Source: Neoarius graeffei (Eukaryota > Chordata > Actinopteri > Siluriformes > Ariidae). Taken from it: a stretch of 64,000 nt of DNA. Of the stretch, positions 1 through 10,669 are shown one piece after another; within the stretch, counting starts at the first letter, position 1; each line of letters opens with the position of its first letter. The position numbers were made by a program, and so were the translations under genes. Under the pieces are notes generated by a model. It searched no databases, had not been told where the DNA came from, and saw only the letters and a list, made by a program, of their open reading frames with translations. The stretch spans positions 39,200,443 to 39,264,442 of the forward strand of contig NC_083571.1 of NCBI RefSeq assembly GCF_027579695.1. Reading direction: 5' to 3'.

Positions 1-464
1 AAAAATAGATTGATCAAAAACCATGAAATGCAATAAAGGCACAGAAATGGCTGGAATAGCAAAATGAGACATTCTGGGAAAGTCAGGGTCTGAGAACGGC
101 CTTTATATAGGCAGCAGGGGTGAAAACTAGGAAGTGAGTTGAAGGTCAGCTGGAATTCCCATCCCGGATCCAGATCAGCGCTGGCATGGGAGATCTGCGG
201 AGTGGATGTCCGGGGCTGAGCATGGCACATGTATGATGAGATTGAGTGGAATAACTGTTTTATTCTATCCAGATTCACCAGATTTTGAGAAACACAGCAT
301 TTTTTGTGTAAAATCGATAAAATTAAAACTTTATACAAAACGTCCAACAAAATCATTTCCACTTAAAATGTAAACAAACCGGTGAAATAACAGTAGCAAT
401 TTGTGCAAAATGTTATAATAATTATTCTTGAAAAATTAAAAAAAGATACCTTCTTACCATCAAA
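1..464. other. Unassigned left flank
   Basis: AT-rich sequence with no convincing ORF. I recognise no repeat family here. It ends at the TA dinucleotide that begins the Tc1-like element. Confidence 0.4.
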
Positions 465-937
465 TACAGTGTCTTGCAAAAGTATTTATTCTCCTTGGTG
501 TTTGTCCTGTTTTGTCGCATTACAAGCTGGAATTAAAATGGATTTTTGGAAGGTTAGTACCATTTGATTTACACAACATGCCTACCACTTTAAAGATGCA
601 AATTGTTGTTTTATTGTGACTCAAACAATAATTAAGATGAAAAAAAAACAGAAATCTGGAGTGTGCAAAGTACTCACCCCTTTTGTATGAAACCCCTAAA
701 TAAGAGCTGGTCCAACCAATTCACTTCATAAGTCACATAATTAGTTGATTAAAATCCACCTTTGTGCAATCAAAGTGTCACATGATGTCTGTATAAATCA
801 ACCTGTTCTGGAAGGACCCTGACTCTGCAACACTACTAAACAAGCAAGATGAAAACCAAGGAGGACTCCAAACAGGCCAGAGACAAAGTGGTGGAGAAGT
901 ATAGATCAGGGTTGGGTCATAAAAAATATCCCAAACT

Positions 938-1836
938 TTGAATATCCCAGGGAGCACCATTAAATCCATTATAGCAAAATGGAAAGAATATGGCACCACT
1001 ACAAACCTGACAAGAGAAGGCCACCCACCAAAACTCACAGACCAGACAAGGAGGGCATTAATCAGAGATGCAACAAAGACACCAACGATAATGCTGAGGG
1101 AGCTGCAAAGATCCACAGTGGAGATGGGAGTATCTCTTCATAGGACCACTTTAAGCCGTACACTCCACAGAGTGGGGCTTTATGGAAGAGTGGCCAGAAA
1201 AAAGTAATTGCTAAAAAAAAATCATGTTTGGACTTTGCCCAACAGCATGTGGCAGATTTCCCAAACACACGGAAGAAGATTCTCTGGTCAGATGAGACAA
1301 AAATTTAACTTTTTGCCATCATTAGAAATGCCATGTGTGGCGCAAACCCAACACCCTGAGAACACCATCCCTACAATGAAGCATGGTGGTGGCAGCATCA
1401 TGCTGTGGGGGTGTTTTTCATCTGCAGGGACAGGAAAGCTGGTCAGGACTGAAGGAAAGATGGATGGCACTAAATACAGGGCAATTCTGGAGGAAAACCT
1501 GTTTGAGTCATCCAGAAGTTTGAGACTGGGATGAAGGTTCATGGTCCAGCAGGACAATGACCCTAAACGTACTGCTAAAGCTACACTGGAGTGGTTTAAA
1601 AGGAAACATTTAAATGTCTTGGAATGGCCTACTCAAAGCCCAGACCTCAATCCAATTGAGAATCTGTAGCATAACTTGAAGATTGCTGTACACCAACGCA
1701 ATCTATCTAACTTGAAGGAGTTGGAGCAGTTTTGTCTTGAGGAACTGGCAAAAATCCCACTGGCTAGATGTGCTAAGCTAATAGAGACATACCCCAAGAG
1801 ACTTGCAGCTGTAATTGCAGCAAAAGATGACTCTAT
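938..1836 (+). pseudogene. Tc1-like transposase relic
   Basis: The first segment (938-1204) reads as the N-terminal paired-like helix-turn-helix region, with STIKSIIAKWKEYG and a downstream TLSRTLHRVGL. An in-frame TAA at 1205-1207 interrupts it. The next segment carries the typical [15 protein letters not shown] block (about 1377-1421). The region around 1290, where the first catalytic Asp is expected, is out of frame. A QQDNDP block with the second Asp is near 1548-1565 in another frame. The C-terminal part (1676-1830) ends in RLAAVIAAK after a further in-frame TAG at about 1667. With at least two stops and frameshifts it cannot make active enzyme. Assignment rests on family motifs and on its position between Tc1 inverted repeats. 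Confidence 0.85.
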
Positions 1837-2092
1837 AAAGTATTGCCTTTTTTTGGGGGGGGGGAGGGGAATACTTATGCACACTTCAGATTTCTGTTTT
1901 TTCATCTTAATTATTGTTTGTGTCACAATAAAAAAAAATGTGCACCTTTAAAATGGTAGGCATGTTGTGTAAATCAAATGCTGCTAATCCCCCAAAAATC
2001 CATTTTAATTCCAGTTAAATACAACAAAACAGGACAAACACCAAGGGGGGGGGGGATACTTTTGCAAGGCACTGTACCCCAAAAAACATAAA

Positions 2093-2368
2093 GCAAAAGG
2101 TGGCTCTACAAAGTATTGACTTTTTTCTTTTCTTCTTTTTTTTTGGGGGGGGGTCAATACCTATGCACACTCCAGATTTCTGTTTTTCTTTTTTCATCTT
2201 AATTATTGTTTATGTTATAATAAAACAACAATTTGCACCTTTAAAGTGGTAGGCATGTTGTGTAAATCAAATGGTGCCAATCCTCCAAAAATCCATTTTA
2301 ATTCCAACCTGTAATGCAACAAAACAGGACAAACACCAATGGGGGATGAATACTTTTGCAAGACACTG
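2093..2368 (+). repeat. Second copy of the Tc1 3' end
   Basis: This block repeats about 1810-2074: both run from GCAAAAG...CTCTA.AAAGTATTG through the G-rich run, the CATCTTAATTATTG segment and the inverted terminus ending CACTG. About 16 bp separate the two copies. It could be a second, 5'-truncated Tc1 remnant or a local duplication. Confidence 0.8.
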
Positions 2369-3102
2369 AACTTTTATTCCATATTTTGTTGCTTTTTTGT
2401 ATTTTGGGGATTTTGTTCTCGAGTAGAGTTGTTATTTCGTCCTCGGTTGGTTCAGCAACATGCCGCCATTTTGTTTTTCTTTACTCACAGTATATAAGCT
2501 GATAGCTTCATAGTGGACTAGCTAATCAGAATGCATGATTGCTCATATCCAGTGAATGTGGATAGAATAATACACAATAGAAGTGCATTAAATAGCACTT
2601 ATTTTCCCTCACTCTCTCTCTCTTAGTCATATACACACTCCCCTTGTGTGTGTGTGTGTTTCTCAGAGCTGAGTTCCAGGTTGATTGTGAAGGCTGTGTA
2701 ATGCAGTGACACTCCTCTAGATGTCGCTCTGAGCACCTCATTACGTCATACTGTAACACTATGAACAGTCTGGATGTCAATCATCTAAACTCAGATCCGT
2801 TAGAAACAGAAATCAAACAACTACAACTACTGTAGTTCCATCAATCATTATAATTATTAGATAAAGATTAAATACAGGCCATTGAGTTTTAGATATTTAC
2901 TGAGATTATTCACATCAAGTTCAGGTTCTGCAGTGGACACACACACACACACACACACACACAGCCTTCAGTCCTGCCTTCAGCTCCAGTTTTTCACCCC
3001 TCACAGTGAAATAAACCTCATTCTCTCTTCAGTACAAAGTTAATTCCAAATCACTGAGCACATTTTTTACTCTCCATTTCCTCATAAACAAGAAATGTGT
3101 AA
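2369..3102. other. Flank with simple repeats
   Basis: There is no coding signal. It holds a CT-rich/TG tract near 2610-2660 and a CA tract at 2938-2964. A TATA-like string (TATATAAGC) lies at about 2491, but nothing downstream supports a gene. Confidence 0.4.
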
Positions 3103-3450
3103 ATCTCATTTCATCTCATTATCTCTAGCCACTTTATCCTGTTCTGCAAGGTCGCAGGCAAGCTGGAGCCTATCCCAGCTGACTACAGGCAAAAGGCAGG
3201 GTACACCCTGGACAAGTCGCCAGGTCATCACAGGGCTGACATATAGACAACCATTCACACTCAATTTAGAGTCACCAGTTAACCTAACCTGCATGCCTTT
3301 GGACTGCGGGAGAAACCAGAGCACCCGGAGGAAACCCATGCAGACAGCATGCAAACTCCGCACAGAAAGGCCCTTGCTGGCCACGGGCCTCAAACCCGGA
3401 CCTTCTTGCTGTGAGGCGACAGCGCTAACCACTACACCACTGTGCCACCC
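3103..3450 (-). mobile_element. tRNA-headed SINE, copy 1
   Basis: On the minus strand the element starts with a tRNA-like head containing an A box (TGGTGTAGTGG) and a B box close to GGTTTGAGGCC. It continues through the GGAGTTTGCATG / CCGGGTGCTC / CAAAG.CATGCAGGTTAG body and ends in a GATAATGAGATGA-type tail. This is the DANA/V-SINE-like architecture common in fish. It is diverged from the younger copies in the window. Confidence 0.85.
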
Positions 3451-4019
3451 TGAAGTCTGATCTCTACATTAATATTCCCTGAAAAAGGTGTCAGAGATTC
3501 ATGAAATGGAAAAGATGACAAGGCGTTTAAAAACTGAATTAATTTACTACAATAACGATTCATGTCTGAATTTCATTCAGTTACTCTGAAATATTTTCGT
3601 AAAGCTGTGTCCCAAATGCCAGAGGAGTAGACATCACATCTCCTTAGTGTTCTTACAAGAACAGAGGAAATTTGAAAGCTCTATCCCAAACACGAGACAT
3701 CATAACTAGTTACGAGTTTTATTACTCATGTGTCGGCTACTTCTGACATTTTTAGGGTTTGTCTCAAACCGTCTTATAAAACTGTCTTTTTACTATTTTA
3801 GAAGAAAGTTGGTTGGTTGAAAGCTCCACCCCTAAATCTGTTAGTGCTTAGAGGTGCCTGTTTCAGACAAAACTACTGTTCATGTTTTGAAGGCAACAAA
3901 TGAATTGTAATATAATATGATTTGATAAATATTTAATTCATGTACTTCAGTATAAAATCCCAAACCTGCTTTCACTTTGATACATGTTTAGGTCCACACA
4001 GTCTGAAATATATGATGAC
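3451..4019. other. Unassigned spacer
   Basis: AT-rich DNA without an ORF or a repeat that I recognise. Confidence 0.4.
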
Positions 4020-4157
4020 TGGTTCAGTATTGTCTCTGTCTCTGTACACCAATGACTGCACCTCTGAACATCCCTCCATCAAGCTGCTCAAGTCAACTGA
4101 TGACACCACGGCCCAAGGTCACATCAAGGACATTGATGAGCTGGCCTCCAGGAGCTC
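4020..4157 (+). pseudogene. LINE reverse transcriptase fragment (left part)
   Basis: The translation [15 protein letters not shown] then [16 protein letters not shown] matches the L2/CR1-like reverse transcriptase region seen better preserved in LINE-C (VLSPLLF... and [11 protein letters not shown]). The catalytic Y/F-ADD box has decayed to STDD. The element resumes at 10076, so the gypsy-1 array is inserted within it, although some sequence between the two halves is missing. Confidence 0.65.
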
Positions 4158-4286
4158 TCCTGAGGAGAGGAGCTGGGTTCCTGCCAGGTTCATCATGGAT
4201 CCCACCCTCATCATGGACTTCCACCAACAACACCCTGAGGCACTTCCTAAGGCGCCTGGAGGCGCCCATGGGGGGGGGGGGGTTAC
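4158..4286 (+). pseudogene. Extra gypsy-1 chromodomain/3' end fragment upstream of the 5' LTR
   Basis: This stretch matches 9338-9463, the end of the gypsy-1 internal region: [15 protein letters not shown] then DFHQQHPEA, followed by a G-rich polypurine run next to the LTR. It is therefore a piece of internal 3' end lying before the LTR that serves as the 5' LTR of the longer copy. The arrangement is fragment, LTR, internal region, LTR. Confidence 0.85.
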
Positions 4287-4895
4287 TGTCACAGTCCAGT
4301 CCAGTCCACCCATGCCTGAGTTTGTGGGACTTCCAGGCTGGATCCAGGCCGAATCCAGGACAGGAATTCAGTCCTGCCTTGCTGAAGGCCATTTTCCCTG
4401 AAGTGGCACTCCCACACCTGCTACCAATTCTCTCCCATCAGCCAGGGCCTTTTTAAGAACTGTTTGGAGCTACTCCAGTTGCCAGACTGTCTCTTGTAGA
4501 CTTTCTTCGCCTCGCTACAACCCCTTGGTATTGTGTCTTGATTCCCCCTGCCTGGATTGTTCCTTGTTTTTTTGTTTAGTTTTCTGTCCATTTTTTTGCC
4601 CCTGTTTTACCTGCCTATTCTTTTGGATTGTGTTTTTGCTTCCTCTGCCTGGATTTCCCTTGTCCCTGTGTTCTTCGGTTTTTGTGAAGATTTTTCTGTC
4701 CTGTTTTTGTCCCTGACCATGCCTACCTGCTCCTCTGTGTTTTTGACCTCCTGGCCCATTCTCTGACCACTGATTTTTGCCTGAGCCCTACTGTACCTCT
4801 GCCCTCTACTTCATTAAAGAAGTTTTTCTCTGTACACTGCTTGTTTTGAGTCTGCTCTTGGGTCCTCACTTCACCTCAGCTCACCATTTCTGACA
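4287..4895 (+). repeat. gypsy-1 5' LTR
   Basis: It begins TGTCACAG and ends TTTCTGACA, giving the TGTCA/TGACA inverted termini of an LTR. It pairs with the 3' LTR at 9464-10075, with only scattered differences. A polyadenylation-like ATTAAA lies near its end (about 4812). Confidence 0.92.
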
Positions 4896-4911
4896 GCACA
4901 GTCTGGCCAAC

Positions 4912-5831
4912 ATGGACCCAGCAGATTTCGCCCAGCTAAGAGCAGTGGTGCAGAGATAGGGAGCTCTCCTGGGGACCCACCAACAGGACATCCAACAGGT
5001 GAACCAAAACCTTGTCACCATCTCTGACACGCTCAATCTTCTTGCCACTCAGCTACAACAGCTTCAAGTAATGTCTGCTCCTACACAACCCCCTTCACCT
5101 ACCGCTCCTCCAGCTCCTGCTCCAACCCTCTTCAGACAGCCAAGACTTCCCGCCCCACAGCCATACGACAAAGAACCAGGTACCTGCAGATCATTTTTAT
5201 CTCAATGCTTGCTAATCCTTGAACTTCAACCACTGGCCTTCCCTACAGAGCATTCCCGAGTGGCCTACACCATCACTCTCCTCACTGGCAAAGCTAGGGA
5301 GTGGGGAACAGCTATGTGGGATGCCAATGCACCATGCTGTGCCAGCTTCAAGGATTCAAGGAGATGAGGAGAACCTTTGATCGCTCTCTGTCTGGCAGAG
5401 AGGCGGCAAGAGAAATCATGGGGCTGTGACAAGGTGCCTGGTCCGCTTTTGACTATGTGATTGAGTTTCACACTTTGGCGGCATCTTGTGGCTGGAATGA
5501 GAATGCCTTGTTTGATGTATTTTTGAATGGGCTGTCAGACTCCATCAAGGATGAGCTGGTCTCATGAGAACTGCCACCTGATCTCCCCGGTCTCATGGAC
5601 CTCTCCAGTCATATTGACTCCCAGATCAGACAGTGGGTGAAAGAGAGAACTCGGACTAGTCTTGCTCCCCCTCATCCTCCCATTCCTTCTGCTGAGCCAA
5701 TGCAGGTAGACCGAGTTCGCATCTCACTTGAGGAACGACAGCGCCATTGGGATATGAGGGCATGTTTTTACTGTGGACAGCTGGGGCATTTCTGCCAATC
5801 TTGCCCTTTAAAAGGAAGAGCCCACCAGTGA
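4912..5831 (+). pseudogene. gypsy-1 gag, broken
   Basis: An ATG 16 bp after the LTR opens a gag-like frame (MDPADFAQLRAVVQR) that hits an in-frame TAG at 4957-4959. The frame is otherwise readable to about 5367, shifts, and ends with a zinc knuckle, CFYCGQLGHFCQSC (C-x2-C-x4-H-x4-C), at about 5764-5805. The knuckle would bind genomic RNA in a working element. The early stop and the frameshift after about 5360 rule out a full-length product. Confidence 0.85.
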
Positions 5832-6199
5832 GTTTAGGGGCCCTGGTGGGCAATGTCCATAATCAGCCCCCTACCTATCGACCACTACTCCCAGTGGTCA
5901 TTTTCCATGGCAATCATCCCCATGACCTCCAGGGACTCATTGATTCAGGGGCTGACAGAAACCTGATCTGCTCAACCACCACCAAGCGCCTGGGGATTCC
6001 ACTACTGGCTCTGAACCTGTCCCTCACTGTCCTGACCCTTAACAGTACTGGTCTGACCACCATCACCCATAGAACAGCCCAGGTCACCTTAAGAATTTCT
6101 GGCAACCACTCTGAATCCATTCAGTTTTTTGTCATGAGTAATCCCCATGTGCCCATAGTTGTGCCCATGTGCCCTGGGACTGCACCACCCAAGGGGTGA
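5832..6199 (+). pseudogene. gypsy-1 aspartic protease region
   Basis: The translation contains LIDSGADRNLI, the active-site D-S-G motif of retroviral-type aspartic proteases, at about 5938-5970. The reading frame stops at 6197-6199. It passes directly from the protease C-terminal part to a stretch normally lying just before the reverse transcriptase, so the linker seems to have been deleted. Confidence 0.8.
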
Positions 6200-6741
6200 C
6201 TTTACTCTCTCTCTCCTTCTGAAAGGCAAGCCATGGATAAATACATCACCGAGTCCTTAGCAGCTGGAATTATTTGTTCCTCCTCTTCTCCTGCAGGGGC
6301 ATGATTCTTTTTTGTGGAGAAGAAGGACAAATCCTTGTGGCCTTGCATTGATTACCAGGGGCTAAATGACATCACCATCAAGAACCATTACCCCCTACCT
6401 CTCATGTCTATGGCATTTGAGTTACTCCAGGGAGCCCAGATTTTCACCAAGCTAGACCTGCATAATGCTTACCACGTCGTGAGGATCAGGGAAGGGGACG
6501 AATGGAAGATGGCGTTCAACACCCCCACAGGCCACTACAAATATCTTGTGGTTCCGTTCGGCCTGACTAACACTCCCGCGGTTTTCCAGGCCCTCGTTAA
6601 TGATGTCCTGAGGGACTATCTTAACCTTCTTGTTTTTGTTTATCTGGACGATATATTGATTTTTTTTTCTTGCTCCCTTGATGAACACCACATCCGACAG
6701 GTCCTTCAACAACTCCTGGAGGATAAACTCTTTGTTAAGGC
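6200..6741 (+). pseudogene. gypsy-1 reverse transcriptase, N-terminal part
   Basis: Ty3/gypsy reverse transcriptase motifs are clear: [45 protein letters not shown] and the catalytic YLDDILIF at about 6641-6664. A TGA at 6302-6304 breaks the frame upstream. The coding sequence is cut at 6741 by the solo LTR and resumes at 7290. Confidence 0.9.
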
Positions 6742-7289
6742 TGTGCTGGGACTCGAACCCAGGTTGCTGGTGTGATAATCCAGCAAACCCCCACTAGGCC
6801 ACCAGGGGGATGACTCAAGTGCAGAGGCATGAGGCGAAAGTAGAGTATCAAAAAACAGTTTATTTACACTATATACAATCCAATGGAAAAAACAAAAAGA
6901 AAATCCAAAAGCTCAGAAGATAAACCAAAATAAAAATATCCAAAGGTTAAATGTCCAAAAAACAAAAGGAAAGACAAAATGCTGAACGCTCAGAAGATCA
7001 AAAAGGTACAAAGTCCAAAGAAAGCAAAAAATATCAAAAACACAAGGGCACAGGCAAGATACGTGAGACAGAGGAAACTAGCACAAGACAGCATAGCATA
7101 AAGACTCCATGACAAGGGAACAAACAGAGGGGTATTTATACACAAAACAATTAAGGAACAGGGCGGGGCAGGAAACAGGCAATCAAGACAAACACAAAAC
7201 ACAGTGGCGGCCTCTAGAGGCCAAAACAAACATGACAAGATAAACATAACAGCGGCCTCTAGAAGGCCAAAACAGTCCCAGTCCTAACA
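6742..7289 (-). mobile_element. Solo LTR of another retroelement, with tRNA-like 3' end
   Basis: This 548-bp insertion begins TGTGCTGG and ends CCTAACA (plus strand), and is flanked by the 5-bp duplication AAGGC (6737-6741 and 7290-7294). The interrupted gypsy-1 frame resumes exactly after it. Read on the minus strand, it has a TATA box (GTATAAATACC, about 7131-7141) and an AATAAA (6859-6864). The last ~68 bp carry TGGCCTAGTGG and GGTTCGAGTCC, matching pol III A and B boxes. Two GGCCTCTAGA palindromes lie near its start. Confidence 0.88.
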
Positions 7290-9290
7290 AAGGCCAAGAA
7301 ATGTGAGTTCCATAGAAGTTCTGTCTCCTTTCTGGGTTTCATTATCTCCCCTGCACAAATTCAGATGGACCCCCTGAAACTCAAGGCAGTTGCTGACTGG
7401 CCCACCCAGTCCTCTCAGCAAGAACTCCAGTGTTTCTTGGGTTTGTGAATTTCGACAGGCGATTCATCAGGAACTTTAGTACGGTGGCTGGGCCCCTCAC
7501 AGCTCTAACTTCCACCAAGGTCCATTTCAGCTTGGGGGAAGGGGCCGAGAAGGCATTCTCTGAGCTCAAACGAAGGTTCACATCAGCACCTATACTCATC
7601 ATTCCAGATCCATCCCAGCAGTTTGTGGTTGAGGTTGATGCTTCAGAGTCAGGGGTTGGGGCCATATTGTCCCAAAGATAAGCTAGTGACAACAAGCTTC
7701 ATCCTTGCTTCTTATTCTCTCATCGGCTTTCCCCCTCTAAGAGAAACTACAACATTTGGCAATAGGGAACTACTGGCCTTGGAAGAATGGAGACATTGGT
7801 TGGAGGGTTCAGACCTTCCCTTCATCATATGGACAGATCACAAGAACCTTGAATACTTCAGGACTGCCAAGCACCTCAATTCTCGTCAGGCCCAATGGTC
7901 TCTCTTCTTTTCTCACTTCAAGTTCACACTTTCCTTCTGCCCAGGCTCTAAGAATGGTAAGCCCGATGCCTTGTCCAGAATGTTTTCTTCCCTCCAGGAG
8001 GAATCAACCTCCCCTGAGACCATCCTTCATCCATGGTGCCTGGTGGGGGCCGCTCTGTTAGAGGTGGAAACCCTGGTCCAGAAGGCCCATGAGCAGGATC
8101 CAGGGCCCAGTAATGCACCTCCTAACCATATTTTTGTTCCTGTTTCTGTGCAGGCACAGGTCTTGCAGTGGGGTCATAGTTCCAGATTGGCATGCCACCC
8201 AGGTGCAGCCCAGAATCTGGCACTCATCCGACAACATTTTTGGTGGCCATCCATCAAGGAGGACATCCAGAGGTTTGTGGCAGCTTGCGACATCTGTGCC
8301 AGGAGCAAGACTGGCAACAGGCCCCCTGCCGGCCTGCTGAGACCCCTTCCTGTTCCCCACTGGCCCTGGTCTCACACAGCCCTGGGTTTCATCACAGGAC
8401 TCCCTAATTCAGGTGGCAATACTTGTATCTTCACTGTTGTCGACTGTTTTTCTAAAGCTGTTCATTTTATCCCTCTGCCCAAGCTTCCCACCGCCAAGGA
8501 GACTGCCGAATTGCTGATACTCCATGTTTTCTGTCTACACAGACTCCCCTCAGACATTGTATCAGACCATGGACCCCAGTTCTCTGCCCAATTCTGGAAG
8601 GCTTTCTGTAAACTCATTGGTGCTTCTCGCAGTCTGTCTTCAGGTTTTCACCCTCAGACCAACGGACAGATGGAACAGGCCAACCAGGAGCTGGAAGTGG
8701 CTCTCAGGTGCATGGTGTCCAAGGATGCTGCCTCCTGGAGCAAGACCCTTCCTTGGATAGAGTACGCTCACAACTCCTTACCCACCTCTGCTACAGGTCT
8801 TTCCCCCTTCCAGTGCTCTCTGGGTTACCAGCCACCACTCTTCCCCATCCAAGAAGAAGAAGAAGTCACCATGCCCTCTGCCCAGGTGTTTGTGCACCAC
8901 TGCAGGAGAATGTGGGCATTGACCAGGAAAAAGCTCCTACGTTGTGTCAAGATGTTTAAAGAGCAAGCCGACAAACACCGCTCAGCAGCTCCCATCTATC
9001 GGGTGGGGCAGTGGGTAATGCTCTCCACTCGCCACCTGCCCCTCAAGACAGTCTCCCACAAATTGGCTCCCAGGTTCATAGGACCTTTCCTCGTCTCCAA
9101 GGTAATTAATCCCTGCTCTGTAAGACTGTCTCTGCCTGTAACCATGTGCCGTATTCACGCAACTTTCCATGTCTCCCAAGTCAAACCCCTTGTCTCCAGT
9201 TCCTTGTCCCCACCCTCCAAGCCCCCTCCTCCTCCCAGGTTCATAGATGGTGGTGAGGTCTTCATGGTCAGGAGGTTGCTGAAGGTATGA
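7290..9290 (+). pseudogene. gypsy-1 reverse transcriptase end, RNase H and integrase
   Basis: After the solo LTR the frame carries the end of RT ([16 protein letters not shown]) and the RNase H region ([32 protein letters not shown]), with a frameshift near 7680. A long open frame then covers the integrase: an H-H-C-C zinc domain (HPGAAQNL... CDICAR, about 8200-8315), the core, and a C-terminal part. The second acidic residue (VSDHGPQF) and the Glu (NGQMEQANQ) are present. The first Asp position is Gly in ALGFITGLP (about 8380-8406), so the enzyme would be inactive. The frame ends in TGA just inside the chromodomain. Confidence 0.92.
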
Positions 9291-9463
9291 TGCCAAGGCA
9301 GAGGACTCCAGTACCTGGTTGATTGGGAGGGGTATGGTCCTGAGGAGAGGAGCTGGGTTCCTGCCAGGTTCATCATGGATCCCACCCTCATCACGGACTT
9401 CCACCAACAACACCCTGAGGCACTTCCTAAGGTGCCTGGAGGTGCCCATTGAAGGGGGAGTAC
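9291..9463 (+). pseudogene. gypsy-1 chromodomain remainder and polypurine tract
   Basis: Another frame continues the chromodomain ([15 protein letters not shown] with an aromatic core, then VPARFIMDP). This places gypsy-1 among the chromoviruses, whose chromodomain targets integration. A GAAGGGGGAG polypurine tract abuts the 3' LTR. Confidence 0.8.
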
Positions 9464-10075
9464 TGTCACAGTCTGGGTCCAGTCCATCCATGCCTGAGTT
9501 TGTGGGACTTCCAGGCCGGCTCCAGGCCAGATCCAGGACAGGAATTCAGTCCTGCCTTGCTGAAGGCCATTTTCCCTGAAGTGGCACTCGCACACCTGCT
9601 ACCAATTCTCTCCCATCAGCCAGGGCCTTTTTAAGAACTGTTTGGAGCTAATCCAGTTGCCAGACTGTCTCTTGTAGACTTTCCTCACCTCACTACAACC
9701 CCTTGGTATTGTGTCTTCTTGATTCCCCCTGCCTGGATTGTTCCTTGGATTTTGTCTAGTTTTCTGTTCAGTTTTTTTGCCCCGTTTTACCTGCCTGTTC
9801 TTTTGGATTGTGTTTTTGCTTCCTCTGCCTGGATTTCCCTTGTTCCTGTGTTCTTCAGTTTTTGTGAAGATTTTTCTGTCCTGTTTTTGTCCCTGACCGT
9901 GCCTACCTGCTCCTCTGTGTTTTTGACCTCCTGGCCCATTCTCTGACCACTGATTTTTGCCTGAGCCCTATTGTACCTCTGCCCTCTACTTCATTAAAGA
10001 AGTTTTTCTCTGTACACTGCCTGTTTTGAGTCTGCTTTTGGGTCCTCGCTTCACCTTAGCTAGCCATTTCTGACA
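9464..10075 (+). repeat. gypsy-1 3' LTR
   Basis: It begins TGTCACAG and ends TTTCTGACA, matching the LTR at 4287-4895 along its whole length with scattered substitutions and small indels. The LINE relic resumes at the next base. Confidence 0.92.
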
Positions 10076-10560
10076 TTTCTGGGTACCACCATCACTAACA
10101 ACCTGAAACAGGGGTCACACTCATCTACTATCATCAGGCGAGCTCACCAGAGGATGTTCTTCCTCAGACTCTCCTTGAAAGTCTGTACCCAGTTCTACAG
10201 AACCATCATGGAGAGTGTCCTCACTTCCTCCATCACTGTGTGGTACTTCACATCCTCTGCCCACACTAACAGACTGGAATGCTGTGTGAGGACAGCCAGC
10301 CAGCTCATGGGCCCAGGAGTGTTCTGCACGATGCCAGAGGAAGCAGGACAGCACTGGACACATCACACTCATATCACTGCCTCATCACAAAACTCCCATC
10401 CAGCTCCACCTGCTGCTCCATCAAGCCCAGGACCACCAGACACCTGAACAGTTTTTCACTAAAGCCATCACTCTCCTCAATCATCCTACCCAATCTCAAT
10501 ATAGATTTTATTCTATTCTGTTTCTCCTTTTACTTTCACTTCTACTGAACTCTACAGTGC
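10076..10560 (+). pseudogene. LINE reverse transcriptase C-terminal relic
   Basis: The translation FLGTTITNNLKQGSH, then AHQRMFFLRLSLK and YRTIMESVLTSSITVWY, is the C-terminal region of the same L2/CR1-like LINE type as LINE-C (compare [15 protein letters not shown] and [17 protein letters not shown]). It ends in a stop near 10446 followed by an AT-rich 3' UTR. It is the right-hand half of the element that begins at 4020. Confidence 0.75.
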
Positions 10561-10669
10561 CCTTCTATGCCTTATTCTGATGTTTACTGTTTCACTGCAC
10601 TGTATCACCAAGTCAAATTCCTGTGAAATTAAGCTCCTCTGTGCTCAGGTGAATTTCAGGTTTTGACCC

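Larger units (their letters stand above)
467..2368 (+). mobile_element. Tc1/mariner-family DNA transposon, inactive
   Basis: The left end begins CAGTGTCTTGCAAAAG directly after a TA at 465-466. The matching inverted end occurs twice, finishing at 2074 (followed by TA at 2075-2076) and again at 2368. The terminal inverted repeats are long, about 200 bp: the left arm at 467-682 is mirrored by roughly 2160-2368. That is the arrangement of fish Tc1 elements with long inverted repeats. The original insertion is most simply 467-2074 with a TA target duplication; the stretch to 2368 is an extra copy of the 3' end. The transposase inside is broken. Confidence 0.85.

Noticed and set aside
2461..2520. 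Possible promoter (GCCGCCATTTTG and TATATAAGC)
   Set aside because: No coding sequence or transcript evidence downstream; short motifs are expected by chance in AT-rich DNA.
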